Program-made: the position numbers and the translations under genes | Shown here: positions 1 through 11,560 of the stretch, in pieces | How positions within the stretch are numbered: the first letter of the stretch is position 1 | Layout of the letters: every line of letters starts with the position of its first letter | NCBI GenBank assembly: GCA_001792895.1 | Contig: MARA01000018.1 | Coordinates: 62,001 to 126,000 of the forward strand | Origin: Lentinus brumalis | Lineage: Eukaryota; Basidiomycota; Agaricomycetes; Polyporales; Polyporaceae | Direction of reading: 5' to 3' | Length of the DNA stretch: 64,000 bases | Notes under the pieces: generated by a model | What the model was told of the DNA's origin: nothing | The model's input: the letters and a program-made list of their open reading frames with translations, nothing else | The model's database searches: none

Positions 1-80
1 CGCATCCGGAGAGGTACAAGTACATATATTCATGGTACGAGTGGACTGATGATGGTCAAAGAACGTGCTTCGGGCTGAGG

Positions 81-3000
81 CTAGAGTCTAAAGTTCTCCA
101 GGTGCCTCCTAATTTCCTCGAGCTTCCGACGCCTATCCTGAAGGTCCACTCTCGTCTGTGCAATGCTCGGGTCTTCGGCCAGGAGCTTCTGCAAGCGCTG
201 CGTTGCATCCGCACTACCAATCTCGAGCTTCTCGAGTATGTGTCCCTGAAGAGCGCTGACGAAGTCCTCCATCAAGTCCCGCTGAATCGTATTTGGGACG
301 ACATCTGTGATGCGCTGCCAATGACAGCAGATACTTATTAGCTCGAGCGAAATTGGGGCCACAGTCACACGCGTTGCCAACGCACCTTGTAGGCAACCTG
401 GAAATAGCTCCGAACGCCAGCCATGACCCTCAGCTCGTCATCGAAGTCGACTTCGTCACGGAGATTTCCAGGGTGTAAGAGGCGCGGGAGGTCTGAGGAA
501 ATAACGTTCCTGTACGCAGGCATTGCGCGTAGGGCCCTAACTGCTTCGGAGACGTAGTCTATCGAAGGAGCGGGGGTAGCTGGTACATTGAAGTTCACAT
601 GTATATGAGTCTCGCACAAGATCATGATGGAAGCGCGCACCTGGAAACGCGCGTCCTTTGGACTTACGCGTCGGTGGAGGGGTGATGTCAGCCTCTGATG
701 AAGGCTCTGATGAAGGCTCTGGAACTTCGTACGCGGCCCGCCCATTGCGAACGCTCCGATAGTAAGTCAACCATTGCTCGAGAGTCGTCCCAAGATGGTG
801 AGCGTTCTGCGTCCAGTAGGGAGGTTCCTCGCCTCTCAGTACCTCGGCCAGCTTCCTCGCGCTTCGGGTGACATGCTCGTCCAGCTGATGTCTCAGGATC
901 ACGCTGAAGGCGGAATATTAGTTTACTGTCTCCTGTCCCACAACGTCTAGAGATCACTCACGCTATGCCTTGCTTCAATAGAGGGAAGCGACCGAAGTGT
1001 TGATTGACTTTCTCCCCGAGAACCTCGTCAACGATGCACCGAACTCGTTCAAAACAGTTCTGTGATGGGTCGGACCACCTCTTGACAAACGTCTTGATAA
1101 GCTGTACGTTGGCTTCATAAGGAACATACGGGAGGATCTCCCAGCCGGTGCACCTGGAATTGGATGAACAAACAGGGACAGAGCGAAGAAGGTTGACAGA
1201 CTCACCTCTTGATCACGTCTCGTACGTCGGACAGACCGATAACGTCGTCGCCGCTCTTGGCCAAGGCGACAGTTCTACGGCGGATCATATCGTCAGTGTC
1301 AATCGCGTACTTCCTGTCCATGCGATCCGCGTGTGCGTCGTCATCGTTCTGACAGTCGGGCTCGCCTGGATCGGCGTACTCCCCAGGGTCTTCGAAGGGT
1401 CGAAAGTCGGGGGCGGTGCGGCGAATGGCCCATCGGAGAGCGCGATACGCATCCCTACTGTGGTGCACGAAGGATTTGTCCTCGCTGCGGCCGTACACGA
1501 CCGCCTGCATGTCGGTGGAGAACTCAGAGATACGCTGAACGACCTCGGCAGTGCAGTCCGATAGCAGCTCCGGCAGTTCGCTCAGCTGGAGGAGGCAGAG
1601 CTGGAGCAGTTTGTTCGTCTGCTCATGGAGCCTAGGAAGTCTGCGACATAATATGCTGATCAATTCCACCGTAGACACGATTCGAAATCGCAGGAAAGTG
1701 CCACTTACGCGTCATCGAGGAGCTTCATGAGAAGCCGACTGAGGTCGCGTACGAGAGAGTGCACTCCGAGCCGGTCGCGATCGCGTCCGCCGACATCCTT
1801 CCAGGGAGCGACGTCTTTGAAGACCTGGTTCGCAATCCGTTGCAGCTCCTGCGCAGTGATATTGCGCTCGCGCTCGTCGTCCTTCGGCAACCTCACGGCG
1901 TAGTACCCCAGGGCGAGCCGGTGCTTGTCCGCCTTCCCCTCAAAGATCTCCTGCCAGAGCTTGCGCTTGCTGCTCGAGCCGCTGTCCACCATATCGGCTT
2001 TGGTTACAACGCCTATGTAGAGAATTAACGACTCCGGTCGGCCCATGTGGTAATGAGCACTGTGGCGTAGTGAGACTTACATATGGTCCGCTTCCCCTCC
2101 GGGTCCATCTCTCTCGCAAATCGCATGGCCTTCTGATTCTCCATTTCGTCTGGCAAGAGTCGTCAGCGGATACACGAGCCAACGTTGATGTGTGACTGCT
2201 CACCATCTGCGGGCGCTGTGACCAAGATTATCGTCGAGGAATGCGAAATGTACTCCAAAGTCAAGTCGTCCACGAGCTTGATGACGTCGGTGCGGTCGTT
2301 CTCGATAAGTCCTAGCCCCAAACGCATGAGCATCAATACACAGTAACGACGAGCGGCAAACTCACCGGGTAAGTCCACGAAGGACAGGTCGGTACCCTCG
2401 GGATCGTAGATGTTGATGACGACCTTGCTCTTCGTGAACGGCAGAACTTCTGGACCGCTCTCCGTATCTGTGAGGGCCTTGATATCCTCCTGGCATGTCG
2501 TCTTGAAGGTATCGCTGGGAAGATGGGGGCAGAGCACTGCGGCTTGTGCACGTCGAATCCACAACTCGACCTCATTCTTGTTCCTTAGTTCGGGGCTGAA
2601 ATGCTCCTCGCGAGATGGTCCCTCACGACGAAGAGAGACCGTGCACGACCACTGCCGTGCGTCCGTCGAGATGTTGCACTCCATCGGGCATCTGCTCAAC
2701 CAAGTAAGTGACCACTCAAATGAGCCTGACGACTGCACCGACCGGGTGCAAGTGCCGGCATCTCGAGGCACCTTGATCTGTAGCGACATTTGAAGTAAGC
2801 AATGCCGTCAGCCCAAGAGCTGGATGGACGAACCCAAGTGACAGCTTCGACCAGAGAACTCTTGCCCGCTGTTCGTCCTCCTGTCAGAGCACGGACCAAG
2901 ATTGATGATAATAGCGAGACGCACCAGATTGCTTGCCGATTACCACGATCCTGGGGATATCGAGAAGGCCGTCCGCGCTGTGCACAACAATCAGTATAGG

Positions 3001-3277
3001 AGAAACGCCGTCAGTCAAGATCACGCACCCGAGACTGTTCAATGAGCGGGCGAGTGCAAGGAGCTCCCGCCGCCTGCGCGCGTACTCGCTGCCGCCGAGT
3101 GCACCTGGCTGATCCGCCGTTTGATCCCCTCCGGGAAGGGGGTCCGGAAGAGCATCGAATCCCGTGCTTGAGGCTGAGGACGAGCCACCAGCGTTCTGTT
3201 AATGAAGGTGAGCGGCAAGAACAGCGGAACGACGATGCCATCATACCGCTGACGTCTTCCTGTTTCGTCTGTGTCAT
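81..3277 (-). CDS. Mx-like dynamin-family GTPase
   Basis: Large GTPase of the dynamin superfamily; relatives self-assemble on membranes and couple GTP hydrolysis to remodelling. On the minus strand the exons give a Ser/Gly-rich leader, RRRELLALARSLNSLG, then IPRIVVIGKQS joined by an intron to a P-loop ending AGKSSLVEAV. The switch-I region VPRDAGTCTR / CPMEC is split by an intron near 2700. G3 is FVDLPG near 2370 and G4 is TKAD near 1998, followed by a long helical stalk. A C-terminal GED-like helix ends in RRHLENFRL at 81. The start at 3277 (MTQTKQEDVS) is supported by the decayed copy at 8.6 kb, which keeps the same N-terminus, and by an acceptor near 3170 that restores frame. A TATA-like element lies 118 bp upstream. 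No break was seen, but the stalk exons were not traced base by base. Family certain; specific role unknown. Confidence 0.82.
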
Positions 3278-3393
3278 AATCAGCTTGCGTCATCGACCCC
3301 GACTAGGTCTGGGACGCACCCGAACATGCTGAACCTTGACATTGCGTACGAGGATTCGAGAGGCGTATGCTTCCGGACGTCGGTAAAAGTGTG

Positions 3394-3403
3394 CTATATA
3401 AAC
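3394..3403 (-). promoter_or_regulatory. TATA-like element of the dynamin gene
   Basis: GTTTATATAG on the minus strand, about 118 bp upstream of the dynamin start. The flanking bases (CATGAACGC and onward) are conserved in the second block near 8670, but the TATA core is destroyed there (it reads GCTAGTAATCC on the plus strand). The element also reads TATATAAA on the plus strand, so its direction is inferred from context. Confidence 0.5.
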
Positions 3404-3731
3404 GGTTCATGAACGCAGCTGCTGTGCAAGGTTCGCGCTCTTCGCTGAAGCTGCGGTAGCCAGAACACGTCATAATGCGCTTGAAGGTACATGTGTGATA
3501 GCTTTCAAGGAAACACGCGTGCGTACACGTGGAAAACAAACTCGTGGACGGAGGTTCTCGCTAGGATTTCCTTCGGACGCCGTGTAGCTGCGGTAGCGCT
3601 GGGCAAATATAGGGACGAAAAGCGTAAGCTCAACGAGCTATACGCCTCGCGCTCTCAGAAACACGACCACGACTCCTTGGATAGTCGCAATGCACTCAGA
3701 AGAATACCGGAGCCAACTGAACAGAAATTTC

Positions 3732-4385
3732 TCAAGGAAGCTTCGTCGCCCCGCGGACAGCACATTCAGACACGCGGCGAGCCCGAAGCCCTGCTTCGCC
3801 AGCTGCAGTTCTATCTGCAGCCACGTGTACGCCGAGTCAGCGGAGATCCTGCTGAAAACAAACCGCACTCGTACGACTCACCACCGGAATCGCATTCGCG
3901 AAGGAAGTCCCGCTGCACAGGTCTTCTCCCGTAGTGAAGTCGAACACAACGGATTCCGAACGCGCAGTCAGTACCTGGAGCATGTGCGCCGAGAGACCAA
4001 GCGGGAACGTACTAGTACACATTCAGATACCTTGGGCTCCGCCACCCCAACGAGAGGGCACGCAACCGTTCAACGGACCAGTGGGCATGGAAGACTGAGG
4101 GTCTTGAGCTCCCTCTCCAAGAGCGTGCCCGGTAGGGAGTGCTTGGACAACGATTCCGAGGTCGGACAATGGCACCTGACCCAGGACGCTGCCTTCGACT
4201 TGAAGGCTGCGGTTTTGTCCGACCGCAATGTGACAAATGTCAACAGAATGGGCAGACAGGCACGCGGTGGCACGTACCGTAATATTTGCCGCGAGGTCAT
4301 CTGAATATTGCAGCGGGGTCTCGCCTTGACTCTGGCCGATATGCTCAGTCTGGTTCGTCAGTGGTTTTAATGACGGAAGGTTTCA
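3732..4385 (-). pseudogene. S1/P1 nuclease remnant (block 1)
   Basis: Homologous to the C-terminal half of the intact nuclease at 8951-10664. Recognisable pieces are GQSQGETPLQYSDDLAANI (near 4300-4360), SKAASWVRCHCPTSESLSKH, a shortened LLERELKTLSLPCPLV, VVFDFTTGEDLCSG, NAIPVV, and ELQLAKQGFGLAACLNVLS. The block between LERELK and the CPLVW motif has lost about 20 residues. A one-base deletion near 3745 shifts the frame past the stop used in the intact copy. No signal peptide or N-terminal zinc-binding half was found upstream. It sits directly upstream of the intact dynamin, the same arrangement as in block 2. Confidence 0.75.
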
Positions 4386-5201
4386 CCGCAGGCCCGCACA
4401 GAGCCCGCTGAAAGCGCGACGACCCAGTGTAAACGTCCTCTCCATCTCAAAAGTCGCGAGCACATCTATCTGAAGGCCAGTAGTTCACTATGCACGTCGG
4501 CCCGTTTGGTATATACACGGGTCATCTCGAACCGCATTTCTGGACAATATCCGTCCCCTCCGAGTGATCCCAGCTGACGGCCAACCCTCCTCTACACTGA
4601 AAGCGCCACCGCATACCGCTCACAGTGGTTTTAGAGCCTCCCTGCCAAAACCTAACTCATAGGACTTACCTGACGACCGAGATCAACACGAAGACCGGTA
4701 CTACCAAATTAGCATCGCCCGCGCGTCGGGGCGTGCGAGGAATCTTCCATGTCGCTAGCAAGTCCGTAGTGGTCCCAGGTATTACTCACGGCCACATATA
4801 GACCGCCCAAGAATATTGCATACTGGCACAACAAGCCCGAGGAGGGGAAGCTGACGACATCATGGTGTGGAGGGAAGAGCAATATGCCTCCAATAGGCGC
4901 CTGCCCATGCCTCATCCGCTTTTGTAGTGTCTCATTTCGTTGTTCCCCCTTCTTGATCAATTGTTATTGCAGCCCAACGTATTTCCATCATGTATTTGAC
5001 ACGTTTCATGCGTCTGAGAGGCAGACCCGAACCCGATATAGGAGCAGACGAATCCAACCAAGTACACCGCATACAGTACTAAGACCTCCCGCCTCTACCG
5101 AACATGCGCTGCAGGACTCGGAGACGGCCGTAATCATCCAAATAAGAATTAGAAAGCTCAGACAGTCTGCTACCAGATGCCAGAAGACTACAGAGCTGCA
5201 T
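4386..5201. other. unassigned 0.8 kb
   Basis: Between the nuclease remnant and the membrane-protein gene. A minus-strand reading frame at 4709-4960 contains one hydrophobic stretch (GLLCQYAIFLGGLYVAVSN). It could be a decayed membrane-protein exon, but nothing supports a gene model. No RNA gene or repeat seen. Confidence 0.3.
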
Positions 5202-6958
5202 CTATGGCGCGGATTGATGGGTCGCCCTCGGGATGCGCTGACTGGAGAGACATCCAGTTCCTTCTTCGTCGGTGTCCGCGGCTGAGCTCACGAGCTCTGA
5301 GAGAGTTCCGCGGGGGTTGCTTGGCGTGCCGTTGAACACAATAGAGATTTCGGCATCGGTCGACTTCTCATAGAGAGACTTGTCGACTGCGCACAGTATG
5401 ACGACGAGGGTCGGATACATGCCCTGTGCGAAGGAGGACTCAGCGACTGACTCTAAGTGTATGACAGTATAATACCAGGGTACTCACAATCAGGGGAATA
5501 ATGCATCCACTCATTGCAAAAGCAAACCGAGTCAGGAAGGCGTTTGTGGCCGCTGGTACGTAGCCTTGCGGGAGGTTAAGGGTGCGATGTTGATAAGCCA
5601 CGTATGTCACTATGACTACCTAGGACAGCGTTAGATTGTTTCAAACAGTTACGTTGATTGATATCATACATAGTAGCAATAGACTTACCCAAAGGACACA
5701 GTAAAGCAGGCCAGATTCCACGAGGAGAGCAAGAGTTCGCTCGACCTGTGTACGCCCAGAGGACTTGCCCATAGTGGAAATGATGAGACTACGGTGCTTC
5801 CTGTGTTCATTTGCCATACTGTGAGCTATTGCCTCCCTCATGTGTGGAACAGAAGGGACGCACCAGGCGCGATGGCCAATAAGCATCGTGGCAACAAAGT
5901 TGGTAGAGAGGGAACATATCACGGTGATGACTCCCCATACATCCCCAGCAAACAATGAGGCAGGGGGGATGCTGTCCGTGAGGGGGAAAGGGGAGAACAC
6001 GACGGCCATGCCTTCGGGAATTCTGACCCTGCACACATTCCGTGTACTTACGGTTCCCATCACTAGAAGGTCAGCTCGTAAGCATGAGGCGGCGAGACGT
6101 GCCCGGAATCTTACGCACCAGTGGTAACAATAATCATCGCAACGCATACAGTTCGAACAACTCGACTGTGCGGCCAGAGCACCCAGGCACGCCACCACAC
6201 AATCGAGTCCCCAATGGCAACCTATGAGAGAGGCATGACTGCCGTCAGGATGCCAACAAGTTTACTCGTGGATGAAGTACTTACATTGACTGTCAGCGCC
6301 GCTGTACCTATACAACCTTCCTTCCAATACTCGGTTTGTGTCTCAATCGGAAGATTGAGAGAAGGCAAACTCCGGTTGCCCAGGTTACAAGCACTCGGAC
6401 GTCTAGTTTGGCCTTGCAAGAAGCCCAAACAGTCCTGGACGAGACTCGCTAGCGCGTAGTTTTGTTGAATGAGGTCGTCCAGACCGGAGTAAGGCTGCGC
6501 GGCCCCCGCGAGAGTGAAACCCCAGTATACGACTGTTGATGCCCACATGGCGAGAATCGCTGTAAGCAAAATCGCGGCCGCTCTTTGCTTGATACCCTTC
6601 GAGCTGCAAACAGAGTAGCACGTCAGTGCACGCACTCTGAATGCCGATCATCACGATGTTGTAAGTTGTACCCACCACAGCACATACGCCGCAACGGCAG
6701 CCAGCACGGTAAACAGGGCTACACACGACAGCCGTCAGAGAGTAGCCCAACTGTATTTGTGTGCAACATACCGACGAAAGCCGTAAGCATCGTCACGACC
6801 ATGAGCCTCCCGTACACGTAGGTCGGGTAGAAGGATACAAAGGATTGTGCTGCTTCGGCCTCGGCTGCCAGTAGCGATAGGTTCTGAAGCGCGGCCGTGG
6901 AGATATTCACGTACGCCGGGACGTCGAAGGGCGGTTGCAAGTCATATCCAGGATCCAT
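5202..6958 (-). CDS. multi-pass membrane protein, agaricomycete-specific type
   Basis: Hypothetical integral membrane protein. On the minus strand it starts MDPGYDLQPPFDVPAYVNI at 6958. Hydrophobic exons follow: YVYGRLMVVTMLTAFVGM, AAAILLTAILAMWASTVVYWG, a hydrophobic stretch containing FVATMLIGH, the juxtamembrane piece SSGRTQVERTLALLVESG, then LLYCVLWVSLLLLCM. A further exon at about 5500-5620 encodes VVIVTYVAYQ and an Asn/Pro loop. The hydrophilic C-terminus ends at 5202. The central loop holds several N-x-S/T sites (for example NLGNRSLPSLNLP). The (R/K)xRxxRxLxLLVESG motif recurs in a large family of uncharacterised basidiomycete membrane proteins, some annotated as receptor-like. Transport or receptor function cannot be decided. 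The gene interrupts the two dynamin/nuclease blocks. Confidence 0.65.
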
Positions 6959-7454
6959 GTTAGGGAAAGCGTGAATGCTCACAGGACGCTGCGGTGTGAG
7001 GACGTCCAGTATAAAACTTAACAGCCATGACGGCGGCAAGCAGAACGGCATGATGCTTCGTTCCGGCTTTCTCAACCGGCATGATGTCCAACTTAGTACC
7101 AACAAAACAGTTCCCCAGAACATGGCCTATAAGCATCGTGAGTACGTTGACCCACCATCTAACTGGCCGCAACGAGCGACTGCCTACCATTCTGTCTGCG
7201 CGGGGTGAAGACGCGTACAGCAGGACTTGCACGATATGTAGACACATTTCGCATAGCGTCCAAATAGACCCGCTACGTTTGGTCAGAGAGCCTCGCATCT
7301 GCCATGATGAATTTCTCCCGGAGCCCATAGGCGGCCCGCCCGAAGGCTTCTCCCATCTTCACCATAATTCCATGCGCCCAACGTCATGGGAAGCGGCAAC
7401 AGGATCACACATCTGGAATGGCAACCAGCGAAATCACGGAGATGATGAAATGCT
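6959..7454. other. unassigned stretch upstream of the membrane-protein gene
   Basis: Presumed promoter region of the membrane-protein gene, ending where homology to the dynamin stalk begins near 7455. A minus-strand run FGRAAYGLREKFIMADARLSD at about 7270-7345 looks protein-like but runs into a stop and has no start. It may be a fossil exon. Confidence 0.3.
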
Positions 7455-8578
7455 CGCCGCTCACCGCTTGCCAGTGATCACATCTCGTTCGTCCAACAGA
7501 CCGATCATGTCCTTGCCGCGTTCTCCCGCAATAGCTCTACACCGTATCCATATCATCAGCGCCGAACCGCGAACGTCCTGTCCATTAGATTCAACCGTGC
7601 GTCGTCGCGTTTCTAAGCTCGCCTGTATCAGTCTTCTCCTTGGGTCTAACAAAGGAGAGGATTATGGGGCAGTCGGGCGAATCGGTGCCCGTATACGACC
7701 GCTTCCACGTCAGCGGGGAACTTGGGAATACGCTGGACAACCTCAACGATTCGGTGTGCCAGCAATTCCGGAAGACGTTCGAGGCGTAGGAGACAGCGCA
7801 GGACAGCTTGTTCGCCTGCTCGTGGTGCATAGGAAGTCTGCGACGTAACATTGTGATCAGTATATCCCCAGACATTGTGCTCCATCGGAACTGCCGCTTA
7901 CGCTGCATCGAAGAGCTTCATCAGGTCCGACTCGCGCACGGAATAATCTCCAGTCAGCCCATGGTGTGTCGCTGGTCGGGCATGGCGGAAAGATGCTTGA
8001 ACATAATACACCTTCCCTTCGCATGTTTCTCGCTCTCCGCCCGCATGGCCTTCTGATGTTCCTTTGTGTCTGAGATGTCAGAAAATGTATCAATCTGAGC
8101 CAACGTGCAGGATGTGCACCGTCTGCGGGAGCCGTGACAAGTACCATCGTCAAGGACGGCGAAGATGTGCATCAGAGTAAGATAAAGATCGACCGCGCCG
8201 GTCCGGTCGTGTTGGATGAGCCCTAGCCGTACAAACATCAGGAAACAGAGGAATCAAGACGGGACGGGATTCAAACTCACCTGGTAAGTCCACGACGGAC
8301 AGGTCCGTCCCGTCGGGATCATAGATGCTTCCCGACGACCTTGCTCTTCGTAGGCTCTTGATCTTCTCCCAGCTCTTCGTCTTCAGATCATCGCCGGGAA
8401 GATGCAGACAGAGAACGGCGACGCTGTATCAGGGAGATGACTACATACCTGGCGAACGTACCAGCATCTCGAGACATCTTGAGCCTTAGCCGAGCTTGAC
8501 CGACTGTTCAAGACCGGGAGAGACAGGTGACCGCTTCTCACCGCTGACTTCATCCTGGTTCGCATGCGTCGTCATCGC
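7455..8578 (-). pseudogene. decayed second copy of the dynamin GTPase
   Basis: Tandem paralogue of 81-3277, truncated and frame-broken. The N-terminus is conserved (MTTHANQDEVS at about 8575). The GTPase exon around 8280-8350 still encodes the nucleotides for the VDLPG region but is shifted and partly deleted. The P-loop exon and the VPRDAGTCTR/CPMEC exons are missing or unrecognisable. The stalk piece RRRLPMHHEQANK (near 7830) aligns with RRLPRLHEQTNK of the intact gene. Homology stops near 7455 with IGLLDERDVI, so the C-terminal third and the GED are absent. The upstream TATA-like element has also been lost. Confidence 0.75.
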
Positions 8579-8950
8579 CAACGTGAACGAAATCGACGGA
8601 GTCATCCTTAGACAGCCCTAGATATTCCGAAGTATGTGCTTGGGGATGTCAGCGTGGGTGCGCTAGTAATCCATGAACGCCGCCGCCGACGAAGGTTCGG
8701 GCTGGATACTTGTCGATCTAGCTGTGGTATCCAGGACAAGTCAGGAAACTCCTGAAGAAAAGAAGTGAACACAATGTACTGCGAATCTCACGTACTGACA
8801 CGCGAAGCCATGGACAGAGACGATAGCCACTGGGACTTAACTCGTGACATCAACGACCCGTACGCCTCGCTCTCTCAGAAATCCAACAATGGTTCCTTGA
8901 ATTACCGTAAGGCACACCAAGAGATACCGAGGCAACTGAACAGGAACCTC

Positions 8951-10664
8951 TCAGGGAAGCTTCGTCGCACCGTCGAACAGCACATTCAGCCACGCAGCGA
9001 GCCGGAATCCTTGCTTCGCCAACTGCAGATCTATCTGTAGCGCGTCGGCCGAGTCAGCGGAGAGCATGCGAGAAGATGGCGCACGTGCGACTCACCACCG
9101 GAATCGCATTTGCAAAATAAGTCCCGCTGCACAGATCCTCTCCGGTCGTGAAGTCGAACACGACGGACTTTGAACGCAGAGTCAGAACTGGAACATGAGA
9201 CTAGGAGACAGGACATACGCAGTCGAATGCGTTGGACTCTGCCGCCCATACGAGAGGGCACGCGAGCGGGGTGATCGCCTGAGCGGACCGATGTGCGTGG
9301 ACGAGCGCCTTAAGCTCCCTCTCGAGGATCTCGCCCGGCGGGGAGCGCTTGGACAATGGTTCGGTCGGGGAGGAGCAGCTGATCCAGGACGCGGCCTCGG
9401 ACTTGAATGCCCCCGTCTATCATGAGCGTGCAGAGAAACGTCATCTGTGTGAGGAACCAGGCCGACAGACGGAGCAGGGCATACCTTGATCTCCGCGACG
9501 AGATCGTTGGCGTACTGCTGCGGCGTTCCGCCGTGACTCTGGTCGATATGCTTGGTGACCATCCCCGTGTCTGAGCGTTGCTCCATGAGTGTTTTTGTAT
9601 GACGTGGAGCTTCGACTCACCCCAGACCTGACGAAGCGCGTGAGTCCGCTACAACGCAATGTAATTTCTGGGCCTGAGGAAGCTTACCGCATGTAGGTTC
9701 GTGGAGGACTCTCCGGAGCACTTCGCGGATATCCCGTTGCCTCCTTCCTCAATAGCCTAGAGCGACCTCTCATGGTCAGGGACCGGCATGGATACCGATT
9801 AGCAGGCCTACCTCGACGTGGAGTGGCTGCCCTATGTCGCCGATGAACTATCGACGAAGCACGCTCAGCTTTCGTATCAAATCAACCACGTGCACTAGAC
9901 TTACGTGATCTGGTTGGTTATGAGATGGTCAGTCAGCGTGTCATGGAAGTGCAGAACGAAGTCCTCACCGAGAAAGAGCAACGCCTCCAAGATCTGCTCC
10001 TTCGGAAGACTGGTCTCCACCACTCGCGTGGTGAAGTTCGCAATGGCCGTCACTACGAAGCATGTTCGTCCTGATGAGGTAGCGACAAAGATGTAGTAAA
10101 ATACCAAACTCACGGATACATTGCCCATTGCCACAGTCGCGCTGCTCTTGCACGGAGCATGAGCCCGTCAAGGGAGAGTCTAAGAGAGACTGGAGTTTGG
10201 ACACGTTCGGCAGTTGCGCAAGAGCAGGCGGCCAGACCTTCAGCATCTACAAAATGAAGGTTCGCGGACCACTTGAAGGCGGCTTCTCCCTTGACCTGAT
10301 CGGCCCACTAGAATAGCGCGGTTCAGAGAACGGTCTTTGAGCGAAAACATGATACCATGAGGACTCACGATTGCAGCAGGTCCGAGCGAGAAGTTCCACG
10401 TCGCATTCAAGGTCGAGTGTACGAACGTGGCAGCTTTGGGCGCGAGAAACTGAGGCCGACTTGTCAGACGGTACTAGGTAATGGCAACGCGAGCAAAGAA
10501 ACGAACCTGCTCCGCAACGAAGCTGATAGTCCATCCGGGGTCAATCTGAGAGTGTCGAGGTAGACGACCGGCACGTACCCAACTGTCTCATGGCCGAGGT
10601 TTCCCCAAGCACTTACATGAACGGCCGCACCGAGCACAGAAATAAGAGTGATGAAGCGAGCCAT
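8951..10664 (-). CDS. secreted S1/P1-type nuclease
   Basis: Zinc-dependent single-strand-specific nuclease that cuts RNA and ssDNA outside the cell. A signal peptide MARFITLISVLGAAVHVSA precedes the family's obligatory mature N-terminal Trp (WGNLGHETVGF). Successive exons give AEQFLAPKAATFVHSTLNAT, HFVDAEDSP, the Cys pair SCSVQEQRDCGNGQCI, VTAIANFTTRVV, FIGDIGQPLHVE, EEGGNGI, NLHAVWDTGMVTKHID, HGGTPQQYANDLV, ACPLVWAAESNAFDC, FTTGEDLCSGTYFANAIPV and DLQLAKQGFRLAAWLNVLF. The Trp, His and Asp zinc ligands are all present and the frame closes with a stop at 8951. At least ten short introns were placed by eye, including a 7-nt exon. Length of about 300 residues matches the family. The tandem relative at 3.7-4.4 kb is dead. 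Confidence 0.85.
9621..9627 (-). other. 7-nt micro-exon of the S1/P1 nuclease
   Basis: Minus-strand GTCTGGG, preceded by ...CTTCGTCAG and followed by GTGAGTCG, both good splice sites. It supplies Val-Trp and the first base of Asp in NLHA-VW-DTGMV, a strongly conserved nuclease motif. Without it the His-Val-Trp-Asp motif cannot be formed and the frame is lost. Confidence 0.75.
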
Positions 10665-11099
10665 GAGGGCAAGGGTGGAAGCGGGATGCAGGGATGTTTG
10701 GCCGACCTTGAAGCAGATAGACCATAAGTACTAGCAGGTCAGCATGAGGCGCGAGGTTTCTAAAAGTAGAACACGTACGTCCATGCGTAGATCGCTGGGA
10801 AGGCTCGCAGTTCCGCCCCTAGAAGAATGCACGTGCGACGAGTCGTCCTGAAAGTCTTTCCATTCCGAGCCCATGCCATATGACCGCGATGTCGAGCTGA
10901 GCACAACGTGTGAGGGCATCAGCGAAGGTGGGCTGGAAGGTGCTGGCCTCGATATTTAAGTGACTTGAACGTGCACGTATCTGTGATCGCACCGCGGCTC
11001 GCGCACGAGCATGAAGGGATGTCAGCGGATACGCTAGCTTGCACACGACTCTGGACCCAGCGCAGACGAGCCCGCAATACATCGCATGGCATGTTAATT
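10665..11099. other. promoter side of the nuclease and unassigned sequence
   Basis: Upstream of the nuclease start. Fragments near 11050-11090 resemble the sequence downstream of WDR48 at 12270-12300 (…TGTATTGCGGGCTCGTCTGCG), so the partial duplication reaches into this stretch. No gene seen. Confidence 0.35.
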
Positions 11100-11560
11100 T
11101 GAGCCGTCCTTGATTTCGCCGAGAGACGCTCAACCGAGATCCTCGCGGAGTGTGAGTGCAAGGGGCATGGTGATCCTCGACCCGAGACTGCAGCCGCTGG
11201 GTTATGTACTATTGCCAGACAACAGCGAGAACAACGGCGAGCGTCATGTCGAGCGGAAGGATAGCGTCGAACGAGGTTGTCCTGCATCTGTGGTAAATGT
11301 CAACGATACGGCCGGGTCCGACAAAGCAGAGAAACTTACACGCAAAGTAAGCCTGTGGACCCGCAAGAAGCGGCTTGAAGTGCACTTGGACTACTTGTTC
11401 ACTAGTAGGCGTCTTCTGTAATCCCGCGAATCATACCAGAAACAGGATACTGTTTTGGAGAAGCTCCGGAGGGGTCTCAACGTCCGGCTGCTCGGAAGTT
11501 GTCTTAGTGACCGGCATTGGTGATGAGACAGACTGCCTCGCGGGCTCCTGTTTGCGCATG
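11100..11560 (-). pseudogene. duplicated, decayed 3' end of the WDR48 gene
   Basis: Nucleotide similarity in the same orientation to 12420-12900 of the intact gene. The stretch coding [19 protein letters not shown] recurs at about 11190-11260 as CCGCTCGACATGACGCTCGCC with frame breaks and a stop. The plus-strand stretch AAGTAAGCCTGTGGACCCGC (11345 on) matches AAGTGAGCTTGCGAACCCGC (12698 on). The exon for the KLSFVLLPY region is represented near 11470-11520 but damaged. It is a 3' fragment only; no WD repeats are present. Confidence 0.7.
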
